From positions 1-35,057 of the IMG/VR virus record IMGVR_UViG_3300027752_001294: 35,057 nt of DNA. One strand, given 5' to 3'. Below the pieces are notes generated by a model. The model ran no database searches and was not told the origin of the DNA. It saw nothing but the letters and a program-made list of their open reading frames with translations. The translations under genes were made by a program, and so were the position numbers. The stretch is from a virus. Positions 24,645 through 32,890 of this stretch are shown piece by piece. The stretch's first letter is position 1. Each line of letters starts with the position of its first letter.

Positions 24645-26076
24645 AGAAAATCTACAACAGTACCGAGAACGAGTTTTAGACACTAAGTCTGAAAGTTTCT
24701 GTGGAGCAAAATGGTTTAATGCTACTACTTGGTTAGGTAGTGGAACAACCGCTAGTTGTCATCACCCGCCAGCACATCAGATTCCATTAATTGAATTACA
24801 CGACAATCCGTCTGCAATTCATAATACCAAGCATAAGAAAGAAATGCGCCGCATGATGCAAAAAGGCGAGCGTCCTAGCGAATGTGAATATTGCTGGAAA
24901 ATGGAAGATATGAAAAAGGATGCTGTTAGTGATAGAACTTTTAAAAGCATTATCTATTCAGATGAACAATTACAGCAAGCGTATGAAGCAGATGCTAACG
25001 ATAATACTAATCTTAAAACTTTTGAAATTGCGTTTGACAGAACATGTAATTTAGCATGTAGTTATTGTAATGCAAGTTTCTCAACTACATGGGCCAAAGA
25101 TATTAAGAAGAATGGCGAGTATACAAACTTAGTAAGTGATGGTGCTGGTGCATATAAGCAAGACGGTAGTTGGACACAGCCGTATAAGAACGACGACGAT
25201 AATCCTTACATACAAGCATTTTGGAAATGGTGGGACAGTGGTCTAGCAGATAGTTTAGAAGAACTACGTGTTACAGGTGGCGAACCATTAATGAGCGGAA
25301 ACACCTGGAAGTTGTTTGATTGGTTTAATGAGCAAGATACTGATATGCGATTTGCTATTAATAGTAACTTAATTGCTAAAGATGATATTATCGATAAGTT
25401 AATTCTAAAAACCCAAGGTATGAAACATTTTGACTTGTATACTAGTTGTGAAGCAACCGGCGCACAAGCAGAATACATACGTGATGGCTTAGATTACGAA
25501 CAATGGCTTAGAAATATTAAGCGTATGTTAGTAGAAGGTAACTGTAATGGTATTAACATTATGATGACTATTAACAGTTTGTGCTTGTTTAGTATTACTG
25601 ACTTTTTAGATGAGGTATATAAACTAAAAGAACTTACACAAAGTAGAACACCAACAGTAAGTTTAAACTTATTGCGTTTTCCAAGTTTTCAAAGTCCATT
25701 AGCACTACCTAACCATATTAAAGATTATTTACATAATCAATTTAGTACATGGTGGGAAGCACACAAAGATGACATTGGTTGGCATGAGTTTGAAAAAGCA
25801 AGTATTGAACGTTTGATAGATTACTTAGTAACTGTAGATGCTCCGCATAGACGTACAAGTAACCCTACTACACTATGGCGTGACTTTAAAACATTTTATG
25901 CACAGTATGATGTACGTAGAAACAAGAGTCTAAGTGTATTTCCTAAAATATTAACAGACTGGGTTGATAGTATTCCAGATACAGATGCAAGCATTATAGA
26001 ACTTGCAGAAAAAGAAGGCTGGATATTAAAACCTAGCTCAAGGAATATTGATGATCCCCTTGCGTCCTACGATTAA
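24628..26076 (+). CDS. Radical SAM protein with N-terminal twitch-type domain (482 aa), duplicate of the preceding gene
   Basis: The N-terminal Cys set sits at exactly the same residues as in the preceding protein: C25, C44 (SCHHP), C86 and C89 (ECEYCW). The radical SAM motif is C140-x3-C144-x2-C147 (CNLACSYC), with GGEP at 217-220. Both proteins also share KDIKKNGEY after the motif, A-E-Y-x-R-D-G-L-D, and a C-terminal Y-D-(V/K)-R-R-N-K block. This indicates tandem gene duplication followed by divergence. The start ATG at 24628 lies within the upstream gene (17-base overlap), with a GAGGA ribosome site. Both catalytic motifs are intact, so the duplication probably produced enzymes with different substrates or successive steps. 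Confidence 0.93.
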   Translation: MPKQPEENLQQYRERVLDTKSESFCGAKWFNATTWLGSGTTASCHHPPAHQIPLIELHDNPSAIHNTKHKKEMRRMMQKGERPSECEYCWKMEDMKKDAVSDRTFKSIIYSDEQLQQAYEADANDNTNLKTFEIAFDRTCNLACSYCNASFSTTWAKDIKKNGEYTNLVSDGAGAYKQDGSWTQPYKNDDDNPYIQAFWKWWDSGLADSLEELRVTGGEPLMSGNTWKLFDWFNEQDTDMRFAINSNLIAKDDIIDKLILKTQGMKHFDLYTSCEATGAQAEYIRDGLDYEQWLRNIKRMLVEGNCNGINIMMTINSLCLFSITDFLDEVYKLKELTQSRTPTVSLNLLRFPSFQSPLALPNHIKDYLHNQFSTWWEAHKDDIGWHEFEKASIERLIDYLVTVDAPHRRTSNPTTLWRDFKTFYAQYDVRRNKSLSVFPKILTDWVDSIPDTDASIIELAEKEGWILKPSSRNIDDPLASYD

Positions 26077-27406
26077 TTTATATTACGATAAAATTATAGA
26101 TGACATGCCAGTACCTAATGGTGTGTCAGACTATAAGTTTAGTAGTGACACTCATAGAATCCCTATGAATAAGTCTAAGGTATCGCCAATCAATTTTATT
26201 ACAATATTGTTTAATACATTAAAGGTACTAAACGTAGAACGAGTTAACTTATTTTCTAGTAATGAAACAGCAAAGAACTTATTTTATCCTTTAGAATTAA
26301 ATGAAGGCACTTCTTGGTATGATGCTGAATTTGAAGACTATATTCCTATTAAATCTATTAATAAGATTAGAAAAGGAAAAATGAAGTTATTAATATTTGC
26401 TCCAACACTATCACATGACTATAGTATCATGTGGAAACTACGGACAAAGCTCGATACTTTAGGTAGCAAAGGCATTACACGAGATAAGATTTATATTGTA
26501 TTAGGCGATATAAGTAGGTCATATAGAAAATGCTTTGATAATCCAAACGTATACGGAATTGACTGGTGGCAAATATATGCGCAACTTGCATATAAAAGTA
26601 GATACGGCCAAGAAGATTACTTTTGGGCTTTTAGAAATCCGACATTTCATCCTTTAATGCCAGAACAACTTGAGAAAGAAGACTTTAAATTTGAAGATTG
26701 GAAACCTAAGCGCATATTCACAGCATTTACTGGTAATAGGGCATTACACAACACAGCACTTATTAGTGAATTGATATACACAGGCCTTGATGCCCATGGC
26801 GAATACAGTTATAATCTAACCGGTGACTTAACTCCTAAAGATTATGATAATTTTAGAATAATTGATAAAACCCGTAGTGACGACTACATTGCAAAAAAGA
26901 AAGAAATAATTAATAACTTAACATCTGTAAAGCAACTTGACAAGACACTAGCTGAAATATCATCTCGTCCTTTAAACGTTGATAAACAGTACTACCAAGA
27001 TAGTCTTATTTCTATTGTTAGCAGTTCTTTCTCTCCAATGTTTGATCAACACTACTTAGATGAAATTGATGTATGTGCGCCAGGGCTTGGTATATGGCGT
27101 CAAATAGCCAAAGGACACCCATTCATGGCACTCGGTTGTTTAAATACTATGGGATACATAAGCGGCGAAGGATATTTTCTTCCTAACCCGATCACAAACC
27201 AGTTTTATGATAGAGTTGCAAAAACTCCTCAAAAAGTTAAACTAATGTGTGATAGTATTAGTAGAATGGCAGAACTTAGTGAAACTGAAATACAGGATAA
27301 GGTACAAGAATTAATACCCTTTATGGAAAAAAATAAACAGAAGTTTTTCAATATGAAGAATCAACGTAAATTTGAAAAACTATTCGGAGAAATGAATTAT
27401 GAATGA
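26051..27406 (+). CDS. Glycosyltransferase-like protein, GT-B/exostosin-like C-terminal half (451 aa)
   Basis: I place the start at the ATG 26051, with AAGGA ten bases upstream, rather than at the TTG three bases earlier. It overlaps the preceding gene by 26 bases. The N-terminal 150 residues contain a hydrophobic K-L-L-I-F-A-P-T strand. The middle has FTAFTGNRALHNTALI. The C-terminal part has SLISIVSSSFSP, then a helix, then IAKGHPFMALGCLN, G-Y-(F), and a F-Y-D-R-V tail. A serine-rich donor-site strand followed by 'hPF..lG' is what I associate with exostosin/GT47-like phage and marine bacterial glycosyltransferases. The usual T-E-K in that helix is not obvious here, so it is a divergent member. 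Confidence in the family is moderate. Confidence 0.5.
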   Translation: MIPLRPTINLYYDKIIDDMPVPNGVSDYKFSSDTHRIPMNKSKVSPINFITILFNTLKVLNVERVNLFSSNETAKNLFYPLELNEGTSWYDAEFEDYIPIKSINKIRKGKMKLLIFAPTLSHDYSIMWKLRTKLDTLGSKGITRDKIYIVLGDISRSYRKCFDNPNVYGIDWWQIYAQLAYKSRYGQEDYFWAFRNPTFHPLMPEQLEKEDFKFEDWKPKRIFTAFTGNRALHNTALISELIYTGLDAHGEYSYNLTGDLTPKDYDNFRIIDKTRSDDYIAKKKEIINNLTSVKQLDKTLAEISSRPLNVDKQYYQDSLISIVSSSFSPMFDQHYLDEIDVCAPGLGIWRQIAKGHPFMALGCLNTMGYISGEGYFLPNPITNQFYDRVAKTPQKVKLMCDSISRMAELSETEIQDKVQELIPFMEKNKQKFFNMKNQRKFEKLFGEMNYE

Positions 27407-28664
27407 CGATTTAAAAAATAGCCCAGGATTTTGCGTAGCACCCTGGATGCATTTACACGTTATTAATGACGGAAGATCGTTTGCGTGTTGCCAAACTCCA
27501 TTGCGTGAAGAAAACAGTTTTGGTAATGTTAAGCATGAAAAGTTAATAGACATAGTCAATAGTCCTCGCGCTAAGAAAATGCGTAAGGATATGCTAGACG
27601 GAAAGCCTTTGCCTAGTGCATGTGAACGTTGTGTGTCAAAGCAACAAAATAATTTAAACACTATGCGTACTGGTTTAAATTCTAAATGGTACGATGAAAC
27701 TAAAGACCTAATTGCAAAAACAGCTGAAGACGGTACACTATCAGAACTACAATTAAAATACTGGGACTTTAGATTTAGTAACTATTGTAACCTTGCATGT
27801 ACAACTTGCTCACCATTGTTTAGTACACAGTGGTCTAAAGACTTTCAAAAACTACATCCGGGTGCCGACAAGTATAGTGAAACCCAACTTATTGATCTAA
27901 AAGAAGCAAATGTTTTTTGGGAAGACATTGAAGACAATTTAGAAACAATGAAAGAAATACATTTTGCTGGAGGCGAGCCGTTGATTATGCCTGAGCATTG
28001 GCGCATTCTTAATATGCTTGACGAAAGAAAAAAATACGATATTGCATTGCGTTATAGCACAAACGGCACAACATTAGGTCAAAAGAAGCAAAACGTAATG
28101 GAAATGTGGAAGAAGTTTGATTATGTACACCTAAGTATAAGTATTGATGGCGAAGGTGATGCATTTGAGCATATACGATATAAAGGCAAGTGGGACCAAA
28201 CATTAGCGAATCTCAAAACTATTAGAGCCAGTCGTGCTGTTGATTTCTGGTTCCATCCTACTGTTAGTATTCTTAATATATTTAGGCTTACTGAATTACA
28301 TCACGAACTACACATAAATGATCTAATGCCATTGGAGTCAGTACATCCATTACGTGGGTTCCATATGGAAAATTATTGGGTTGATAGATTCCATATTAAT
28401 CCGTTGTTTACACCTGAGTATTATAGTATTACTGTATTACCTGAATTGTTAAAAGAACAAGCGGCTGATAAGATTACAAAATATGGTAAGAAGTTAGAAG
28501 CTGATACTGGCATACCGTTTAGCGGATGGCAAAATATTATAGACTTCATGTATCAACATGATAACAGTCATTTGTGGAAACAGTTTAAATGGAAGTCTAA
28601 GCAAATTGACGACATAAGAAATACAGATGTATTTAAATTAAATCCAGAGTTACGAAATGGCTAG
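27399..28664 (+). CDS. Radical SAM protein with N-terminal SPASM/twitch-type domain (421 aa)
   Basis: The N-terminal auxiliary Cys set is C12 (in FCVAPW), C30-C31, C75 and C78 (in ACERC). Between them lies G-N-V-x-x-x-x-L-x-x-I-V-N-S-P-x-x-x-x-x-R, a typical SPASM-domain stretch. The radical SAM motif is C130-x3-C134-x2-C137 (CNLACTTC), with FAGGEP at 189-194. Residues about 240-260 include a VHLSISIDG strand, as in the barrel of this superfamily. It is the third N-terminal-auxiliary radical SAM enzyme in this operon, less similar to the tandem pair than they are to each other. The start ATG overlaps the previous stop and follows GGAG. Substrate unknown. Confidence 0.93.
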   Translation: MNDDLKNSPGFCVAPWMHLHVINDGRSFACCQTPLREENSFGNVKHEKLIDIVNSPRAKKMRKDMLDGKPLPSACERCVSKQQNNLNTMRTGLNSKWYDETKDLIAKTAEDGTLSELQLKYWDFRFSNYCNLACTTCSPLFSTQWSKDFQKLHPGADKYSETQLIDLKEANVFWEDIEDNLETMKEIHFAGGEPLIMPEHWRILNMLDERKKYDIALRYSTNGTTLGQKKQNVMEMWKKFDYVHLSISIDGEGDAFEHIRYKGKWDQTLANLKTIRASRAVDFWFHPTVSILNIFRLTELHHELHINDLMPLESVHPLRGFHMENYWVDRFHINPLFTPEYYSITVLPELLKEQAADKITKYGKKLEADTGIPFSGWQNIIDFMYQHDNSHLWKQFKWKSKQIDDIRNTDVFKLNPELRNG

Positions 28665-29484
28665 AGGAAATGATTTTACACCATATCTTAAAACTTCACC
28701 TGCTAACATAAAGACAGTCGGTGATCTTCGAGTGTTTGGTAAAGTACATCAAGTTTTTAAACAGAGACTTCCTTTTGTTAAGCAAGGGTTTGAATTACTA
28801 GCATGTAATCAAGCAGAAGAAGAATTGTTAAATCCTAACACCGATTGGAAGTATTATATTAATGAATATAATTTTAGAAATCACTGGGACTTAGAATCTA
28901 AAAAAGAAACAATAGGATTCTTTGGTTGTAGCTTTACATTCGGCGAAGGCATACACAATGATGACATGTTTGTTAATATTGTTAGTGAATCATTAGATAT
29001 GAATCCTATAAATGTAGGTATGGGCGGAGCTGGTTTAGAAAGAACAGCACGAACCTTTGCAAGTGCAGTAAACGTAATTAATTTTGATTATGTTGTACTA
29101 ACACTTCCGGCTTGGTTACGTCAGATGCATTTAACAAAGCAAGGTGAAATAATTAACATTATTCCGTATTGGCCTCATAACGATTACGAAAAGTTAAATG
29201 AATTATTTTCAACAGTAGATGAGGATTTTTTCATCAATCAAGCAATATCGTATATTAACTGGATAGGCGATATTGCTAAAGCTAACAACATAAAAATAAT
29301 ATTAGCTTCGTGGGATCATCCGTTGAATGAATTATGTAAACTTATCTTTCCTGAAGATACAATTAAACCTTTTCCTAATATTGATGATAAGTGTGCAAGA
29401 GATAAAATGCACCCTGGTCCAAAGTCTCAAGCGGCACATGCAGAGCAGATTATAAAGGCATTTCATGATAGAGCTTGGGTTTAG
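28657..29484 (+). CDS. SGNH/GDSL hydrolase-like protein (275 aa)
   Basis: A strand and turn GFFGCSFTFGEG places S92 as the block I nucleophile, preceded by Gly-Cys rather than Gly-Asp. NVGMGGAG (about 119-126) matches block II with the oxyanion Gly. ARDKMHPG near the C-terminus gives D249 and H252 of block V. The block III G-x-N-D is not clearly present; VLTLPAW lies where it would be, so catalysis may be atypical. SGNH enzymes usually hydrolyse or transfer acyl/acetyl groups on sugars or lipids, which suits a glycan-modification cassette. There is no signal peptide, so it acts in the cytoplasm. Its ATG overlaps the radical SAM stop by 8 bases. Confidence 0.72.
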   Translation: MARGNDFTPYLKTSPANIKTVGDLRVFGKVHQVFKQRLPFVKQGFELLACNQAEEELLNPNTDWKYYINEYNFRNHWDLESKKETIGFFGCSFTFGEGIHNDDMFVNIVSESLDMNPINVGMGGAGLERTARTFASAVNVINFDYVVLTLPAWLRQMHLTKQGEIINIIPYWPHNDYEKLNELFSTVDEDFFINQAISYINWIGDIAKANNIKIILASWDHPLNELCKLIFPEDTIKPFPNIDDKCARDKMHPGPKSQAAHAEQIIKAFHDRAWV

Positions 29485-30433
29485 AAATATCAATAACGAT
29501 ATTAAGTACGTAACAATTAAACCAGATAATACTGAATTAGCAAACGTATGGCTAAGCCAACTCGATAGGTTATTAGAAACACATCAAAAAAAGATATTTC
29601 AAAAGAATTTTAGTTTGTTAGGAGTTCATAATAATAATAGAACAGTAGATCATATATGTAATGATTTAGATAGAAGTATTGCAACGATTAATTACTATAG
29701 TGATTACAAAATAGTAAACAACTTTGGTGCATTGCGTAGTGAAAATAATCAACAATTACTAAATGACTTACATCATCATTTCGAAACAATGCAGGGACAA
29801 CTTTGGAACCCCGGAAATGAATTAACAAAAGCAAATGGACATACTAGGTTAGCAATTTGTTATCTAAATCATTGTTGCCACGAACTCGAAGCATGGTACG
29901 AAACAACAGATATAGAAGCAGACGGATATCGCAATGGTTACTTTTATTATAATTTATTAGGTATACAAGAGCGCATTGAATTAGAACCAAAGTTTAAAAA
30001 ACAGTTTACTAAAAACGTTGAAGACGGAATGGTGTACTTACATTATGCACAAACTGGCAAAACTTGGTACGAAGCATATCTCGATAATGATGATGTAGTT
30101 ACAGCTGATGGTATTTCAGAACATCGTGTAATTAGTGGTGAATTTAATTGTTACTTTGGTACAGGGTATGAATTGCCATCAGACGATAAGTTTACAAGTT
30201 GGTTAGAGTCAAAAGGTGTTGATCCTAAAGATGAACAACTAGCATTAGGATATGCACCAGTTGGTAAAATACAAAATCTGCCTGACTTAGAAGCCCAAGA
30301 ATTTTTTAAAGAGTATACAGACTTTTATAGTATTGAATTTAATCGTAAGCGTATTGAGTATGACTTTAGACACAATGATGACTTTTATGTTAATCTTCTA
30401 ACAGAAATTTGGGACAAGTGGGGACAAACATGA
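29465..30433 (+). CDS. Protein of unknown function (322 aa)
   Basis: Starts at an ATG inside the preceding gene (20-base overlap). It is soluble and acidic, with a Trp/Tyr/His-rich middle: LHHHFETMQGQLWNPG near residues 102-117 and LNHCCHELEAWYE near 133-145. Then comes YLHYAQTGKTWYEAYLD (about 191-207), and the protein ends in DFYVNLLTEIWDKWG. I do not recognise a named family. The conserved-looking H-H-H and C-C-H clusters might bind a metal, but no known arrangement is present. The context of radical SAM, SGNH and glycosyltransferase genes suggests a shared pathway. Its stop is fused to the next ATG, so it is probably coupled to the next unknown gene. Confidence 0.5.
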   Translation: MIELGFRNINNDIKYVTIKPDNTELANVWLSQLDRLLETHQKKIFQKNFSLLGVHNNNRTVDHICNDLDRSIATINYYSDYKIVNNFGALRSENNQQLLNDLHHHFETMQGQLWNPGNELTKANGHTRLAICYLNHCCHELEAWYETTDIEADGYRNGYFYYNLLGIQERIELEPKFKKQFTKNVEDGMVYLHYAQTGKTWYEAYLDNDDVVTADGISEHRVISGEFNCYFGTGYELPSDDKFTSWLESKGVDPKDEQLALGYAPVGKIQNLPDLEAQEFFKEYTDFYSIEFNRKRIEYDFRHNDDFYVNLLTEIWDKWGQT

Positions 30434-31233
30434 TTTTTAAAACCCTCCCTCATAGTGACTCTCACCCTAGTTTATTTTTTAAATATATGCAACCTGGTGA
30501 AAAAATAGGTTTAGCAACAGTTGACAAAGACTTACTTTGTTATGATACTATTCATAATTTAAAAAGTGAAATTAATAATTTTTTGTCGTATGGTATACAC
30601 AGTAATCTAAACTGGAATACTGTAGATATTCATACTAAGCTATATAAAGACAGTTACAAAGTTCCTATAGAAAATTATTGTAAGTTGGCTTGGTTAACAC
30701 ATGATTATATAAAAAATAAATCATTTAAACATCCAGTTGGAATTCATTGGGATATGCAATCAAAAAAATGGATAATACATCCGGGAGGATCTCGACAAAA
30801 AATTATACATTTGTTTCATCAAGGTCCTTTAAAAGTTTTAGCTTTTAATACTGGAGGAGTTAAATTATTATTTGACAAGACTTTTTTAGATTATGATGAT
30901 ATGAAACAATACTTTAATTGTCCTGAAATGTATCTTTGTCTAGTAGCAGACCAAGGTAGCCTTATACCGCACATACACTTTAATAAGGAACGTACTATTA
31001 TAAATTCAGTACACAGATATTACATAAAATTAAAAAAGTTTTTTACAAAAACTAAATTAGTTGCTAATTTCGATTTAACTGAGTTTGGATATACTGTTCC
31101 TAAAACATATAAAAATACTATTAATATTACTATAGAAGATTCAACAAGTTTAAAACAACAAATTCGAGCATTGTGCCTAGTGCCTAACTTTGATACATTT
31201 AATAAACACGGAGTAAAAATTGAGCGTACCTGA
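30430..31233 (+). CDS. Protein of unknown function (267 aa)
   Basis: I choose the ATG at 30430, which forms ATGA with the upstream stop, over an in-frame TTG at 30409 inside the upstream gene. The protein is basic, rich in Lys, His and aromatic residues. VGIHWDMQSKKWIIHPGGSRQ (at most 20 residues quoted in parts: HWDMQ, IIHPGGSRQ) lies in the middle, followed by IIHLFHQGPLKVLAFNTGG. An LCLVADQGSLIPHIHF segment comes later. The 'hHPGgSR' loop looks like a conserved ligand-binding or phosphate-binding turn, but I cannot assign a family. It overlaps the next radical SAM gene by 14 bases. A role alongside its neighbours is inferred only. Confidence 0.5.
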   Translation: MIFKTLPHSDSHPSLFFKYMQPGEKIGLATVDKDLLCYDTIHNLKSEINNFLSYGIHSNLNWNTVDIHTKLYKDSYKVPIENYCKLAWLTHDYIKNKSFKHPVGIHWDMQSKKWIIHPGGSRQKIIHLFHQGPLKVLAFNTGGVKLLFDKTFLDYDDMKQYFNCPEMYLCLVADQGSLIPHIHFNKERTIINSVHRYYIKLKKFFTKTKLVANFDLTEFGYTVPKTYKNTINITIEDSTSLKQQIRALCLVPNFDTFNKHGVKIERT

Positions 31234-32191
31234 TTTAGAAAGAGCTGTAGTAGAAGTATTTGGCGGCTGCAATTACAAGTGTCAAATGTGTCCACAGACT
31301 ACCGGACGTGGCAAAGACTGGACACGCAAGATGCCGTTTGATATGTTTGAAGACATATTAGATCAGTTGCCGGGCAAGCCTGTAATTAACTTAGAAGGTT
31401 CAGGTGAGCCTACTATGGCAAAGGACTTACCACGTTACATTGAAGCATGTACCAAGCGTGGCCTGCCTAGCTTTATGTACAGCAACGGAAGTTTCTTTAG
31501 TGGACACTTTATGCAAGACTGTGTAGATGCAGGACTTAGTTTTGCAAGATTCAGTTGTATAGGCTATGACAAAGACAAGTATAAAGAATGGATGTCGATT
31601 GATAACTTTGAACTATTAAAAACAAATGTTATAAAGGCAAAACAATATATTAAAGAAACAAACAGCAAGTGCGAAATTAGTAGCTATCATTTAATATTAG
31701 ATAACAATCAAATTGAATACGAAGTTGATCAATATAGAAATAACTTTATAGGTCCTACTGGCACAATAGGATACATATGGAAGATGCATAATTGGAGTGG
31801 TAACTACCAGCCATTATACGTGCGTGATCCTAGTAAGCGTAGATCATGCGGTAGACCATTTGCTCCAGAGATTACAATACGTTCAGGTGGCATTGATGGA
31901 TTAAAAGGTGCGGTTACTCCTTGCTGTCAAACAATGGGACCACCTAATGAAAGTAAAAGCGTACTAGGGCATATTGAAACTACTAGCATAGAAGATATTT
32001 GGTACGGTGATGCGTATAACAAGTTGCGTAAAGATCACGAAATGGGTGACTTTCCTGACTACTGTCAAGGATGTGACTTTCTATACGAAGACCCAGAAGT
32101 CTTAGTATGGTCAAATGATAAAACAGCAAGTACAGATCATATGTTAGGTACAAACTTTAGTTTGCGTGACTTTATGATTGACAAGAAATAG
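31220..32191 (+). CDS. Radical SAM protein with C-terminal SPASM domain (323 aa)
   Basis: A TTG start at 31220 is supported by GGAG seven bases upstream and because the next in-frame ATG lies inside the Cys motif. The motif comes very early, C17-x3-C21-x2-C24 (CNYKCQMC), with EGSGEP near residues 60-65. The C-terminal SPASM set is C210 (SCGRP), C235-C236 (TPCC), and C282/C285 (YCQGC), with G-H-I-x-x-x-x-I-x-x-I-W between. This is the classical SPASM order, unlike the three upstream enzymes. SPASM enzymes modify ribosomal peptides, protein side chains or sugars/aminocyclitols. It is the last gene before the second sigma70-type promoter, which overlaps its 3' end. Confidence 0.93.
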   Translation: MSVPDLERAVVEVFGGCNYKCQMCPQTTGRGKDWTRKMPFDMFEDILDQLPGKPVINLEGSGEPTMAKDLPRYIEACTKRGLPSFMYSNGSFFSGHFMQDCVDAGLSFARFSCIGYDKDKYKEWMSIDNFELLKTNVIKAKQYIKETNSKCEISSYHLILDNNQIEYEVDQYRNNFIGPTGTIGYIWKMHNWSGNYQPLYVRDPSKRRSCGRPFAPEITIRSGGIDGLKGAVTPCCQTMGPPNESKSVLGHIETTSIEDIWYGDAYNKLRKDHEMGDFPDYCQGCDFLYEDPEVLVWSNDKTASTDHMLGTNFSLRDFMIDKK

Positions 32192-32206
32192 AAAATGCTG
32201 TATAAT
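32178..32206 (+). promoter_or_regulatory. Second consensus sigma70-type promoter, predicted to make a leaderless mRNA
   Basis: TTGACA (32178-32183) and TATAAT (32201-32206) are perfect, with exactly 17 bases between. Both promoters share the stretch GCT-(A/G)-TATAATATATA. Counting the last -10 base as -7 puts +1 at 32213, the A of the ATG of the next gene. No ribosome site lies between the -10 box and that ATG. Confidence 0.72.
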
Positions 32207-32212
32207 ATATAA

Positions 32213-32890
32213 ATGTATGACATTGTATTCATAAGTTACAACGAGCCTAATGCAGATGCAACCTGGCAAGCGTTAAAGGATAACTTTCCAAGAGCAAAGC
32301 GTATTGATGGTGTAAAAGGAATTCACCAAGCACATATTGCCGCCGCTAAGAAATGTTTTACTAAAATGTTTTGGGTAGTTGATGCTGATGCACAAATTCT
32401 TGACACATTTAACTTTGATCATAAAGTAGATGAATATGATTTAGAAACTGTACATGTGTGGCGTAGTCGCAATCCAGTAAACAATCTATTGTACGGATAT
32501 GGCGGAGTAAAGTTGTTACCACGTAAACTTACACTAAACATGGATACAACGAAGCCAGACATGACTACAAGTATTAGTGAGTATTTTAAAGCAATGCCTG
32601 AAACATCTAATGTTACAGCATTTAACACAAATGAGTTTGAAGCATGGAAAGGTGCATTTAGAGAATGTACTAAACTAGCAAGTAAAACTATAGACAGACA
32701 AAACGAGGATGAAACAAATGAAAGACTCAGAATATGGACAACAGTGGGAGAAGACCGTCCCTTCGGCAAGTACGCTATTAAAGGTGCTATCGCTGGCAGG
32801 GAGTTTGGGCTTTCTAGCAAGCCTAATTTACAATTAATAAACGACTTTGATTGGTTAAGGACACAGTTTGATGCAACATGTAATGAATGA
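32213..32890 (+). CDS. Short glycosyltransferase-like protein (225 aa), paralogue of the 297-aa protein
   Basis: It begins MYDIVFISYNEPNAD, aligning with DIIFLSYDEPNAE of the longer protein at 22372. It then has AKRIDGVKG, and V-V-D57-A-D59 as the DxD motif. GYGGVKL lies where the paralogue has GNGGLKM. The C-terminal AWKGAFREC and DFDWLRTQF blocks are also shared. It is about 70 residues shorter, through a reduced middle and loss of the last 45 residues. The alignment fixes the start at 32213 even though it has no ribosome site and no leader. It overlaps the next gene by 20 bases. A GT-A-type sugar transfer is inferred; the substrate is unknown. Confidence 0.68.
   Translation: MYDIVFISYNEPNADATWQALKDNFPRAKRIDGVKGIHQAHIAAAKKCFTKMFWVVDADAQILDTFNFDHKVDEYDLETVHVWRSRNPVNNLLYGYGGVKLLPRKLTLNMDTTKPDMTTSISEYFKAMPETSNVTAFNTNEFEAWKGAFRECTKLASKTIDRQNEDETNERLRIWTTVGEDRPFGKYAIKGAIAGREFGLSSKPNLQLINDFDWLRTQFDATCNE

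Noticed and set aside
30409-30411. TTG as start of the 267-residue unknown protein
   Set aside because: The ATG at 30430 forms an ATGA overlap with the upstream stop, the pattern seen at many junctions here.
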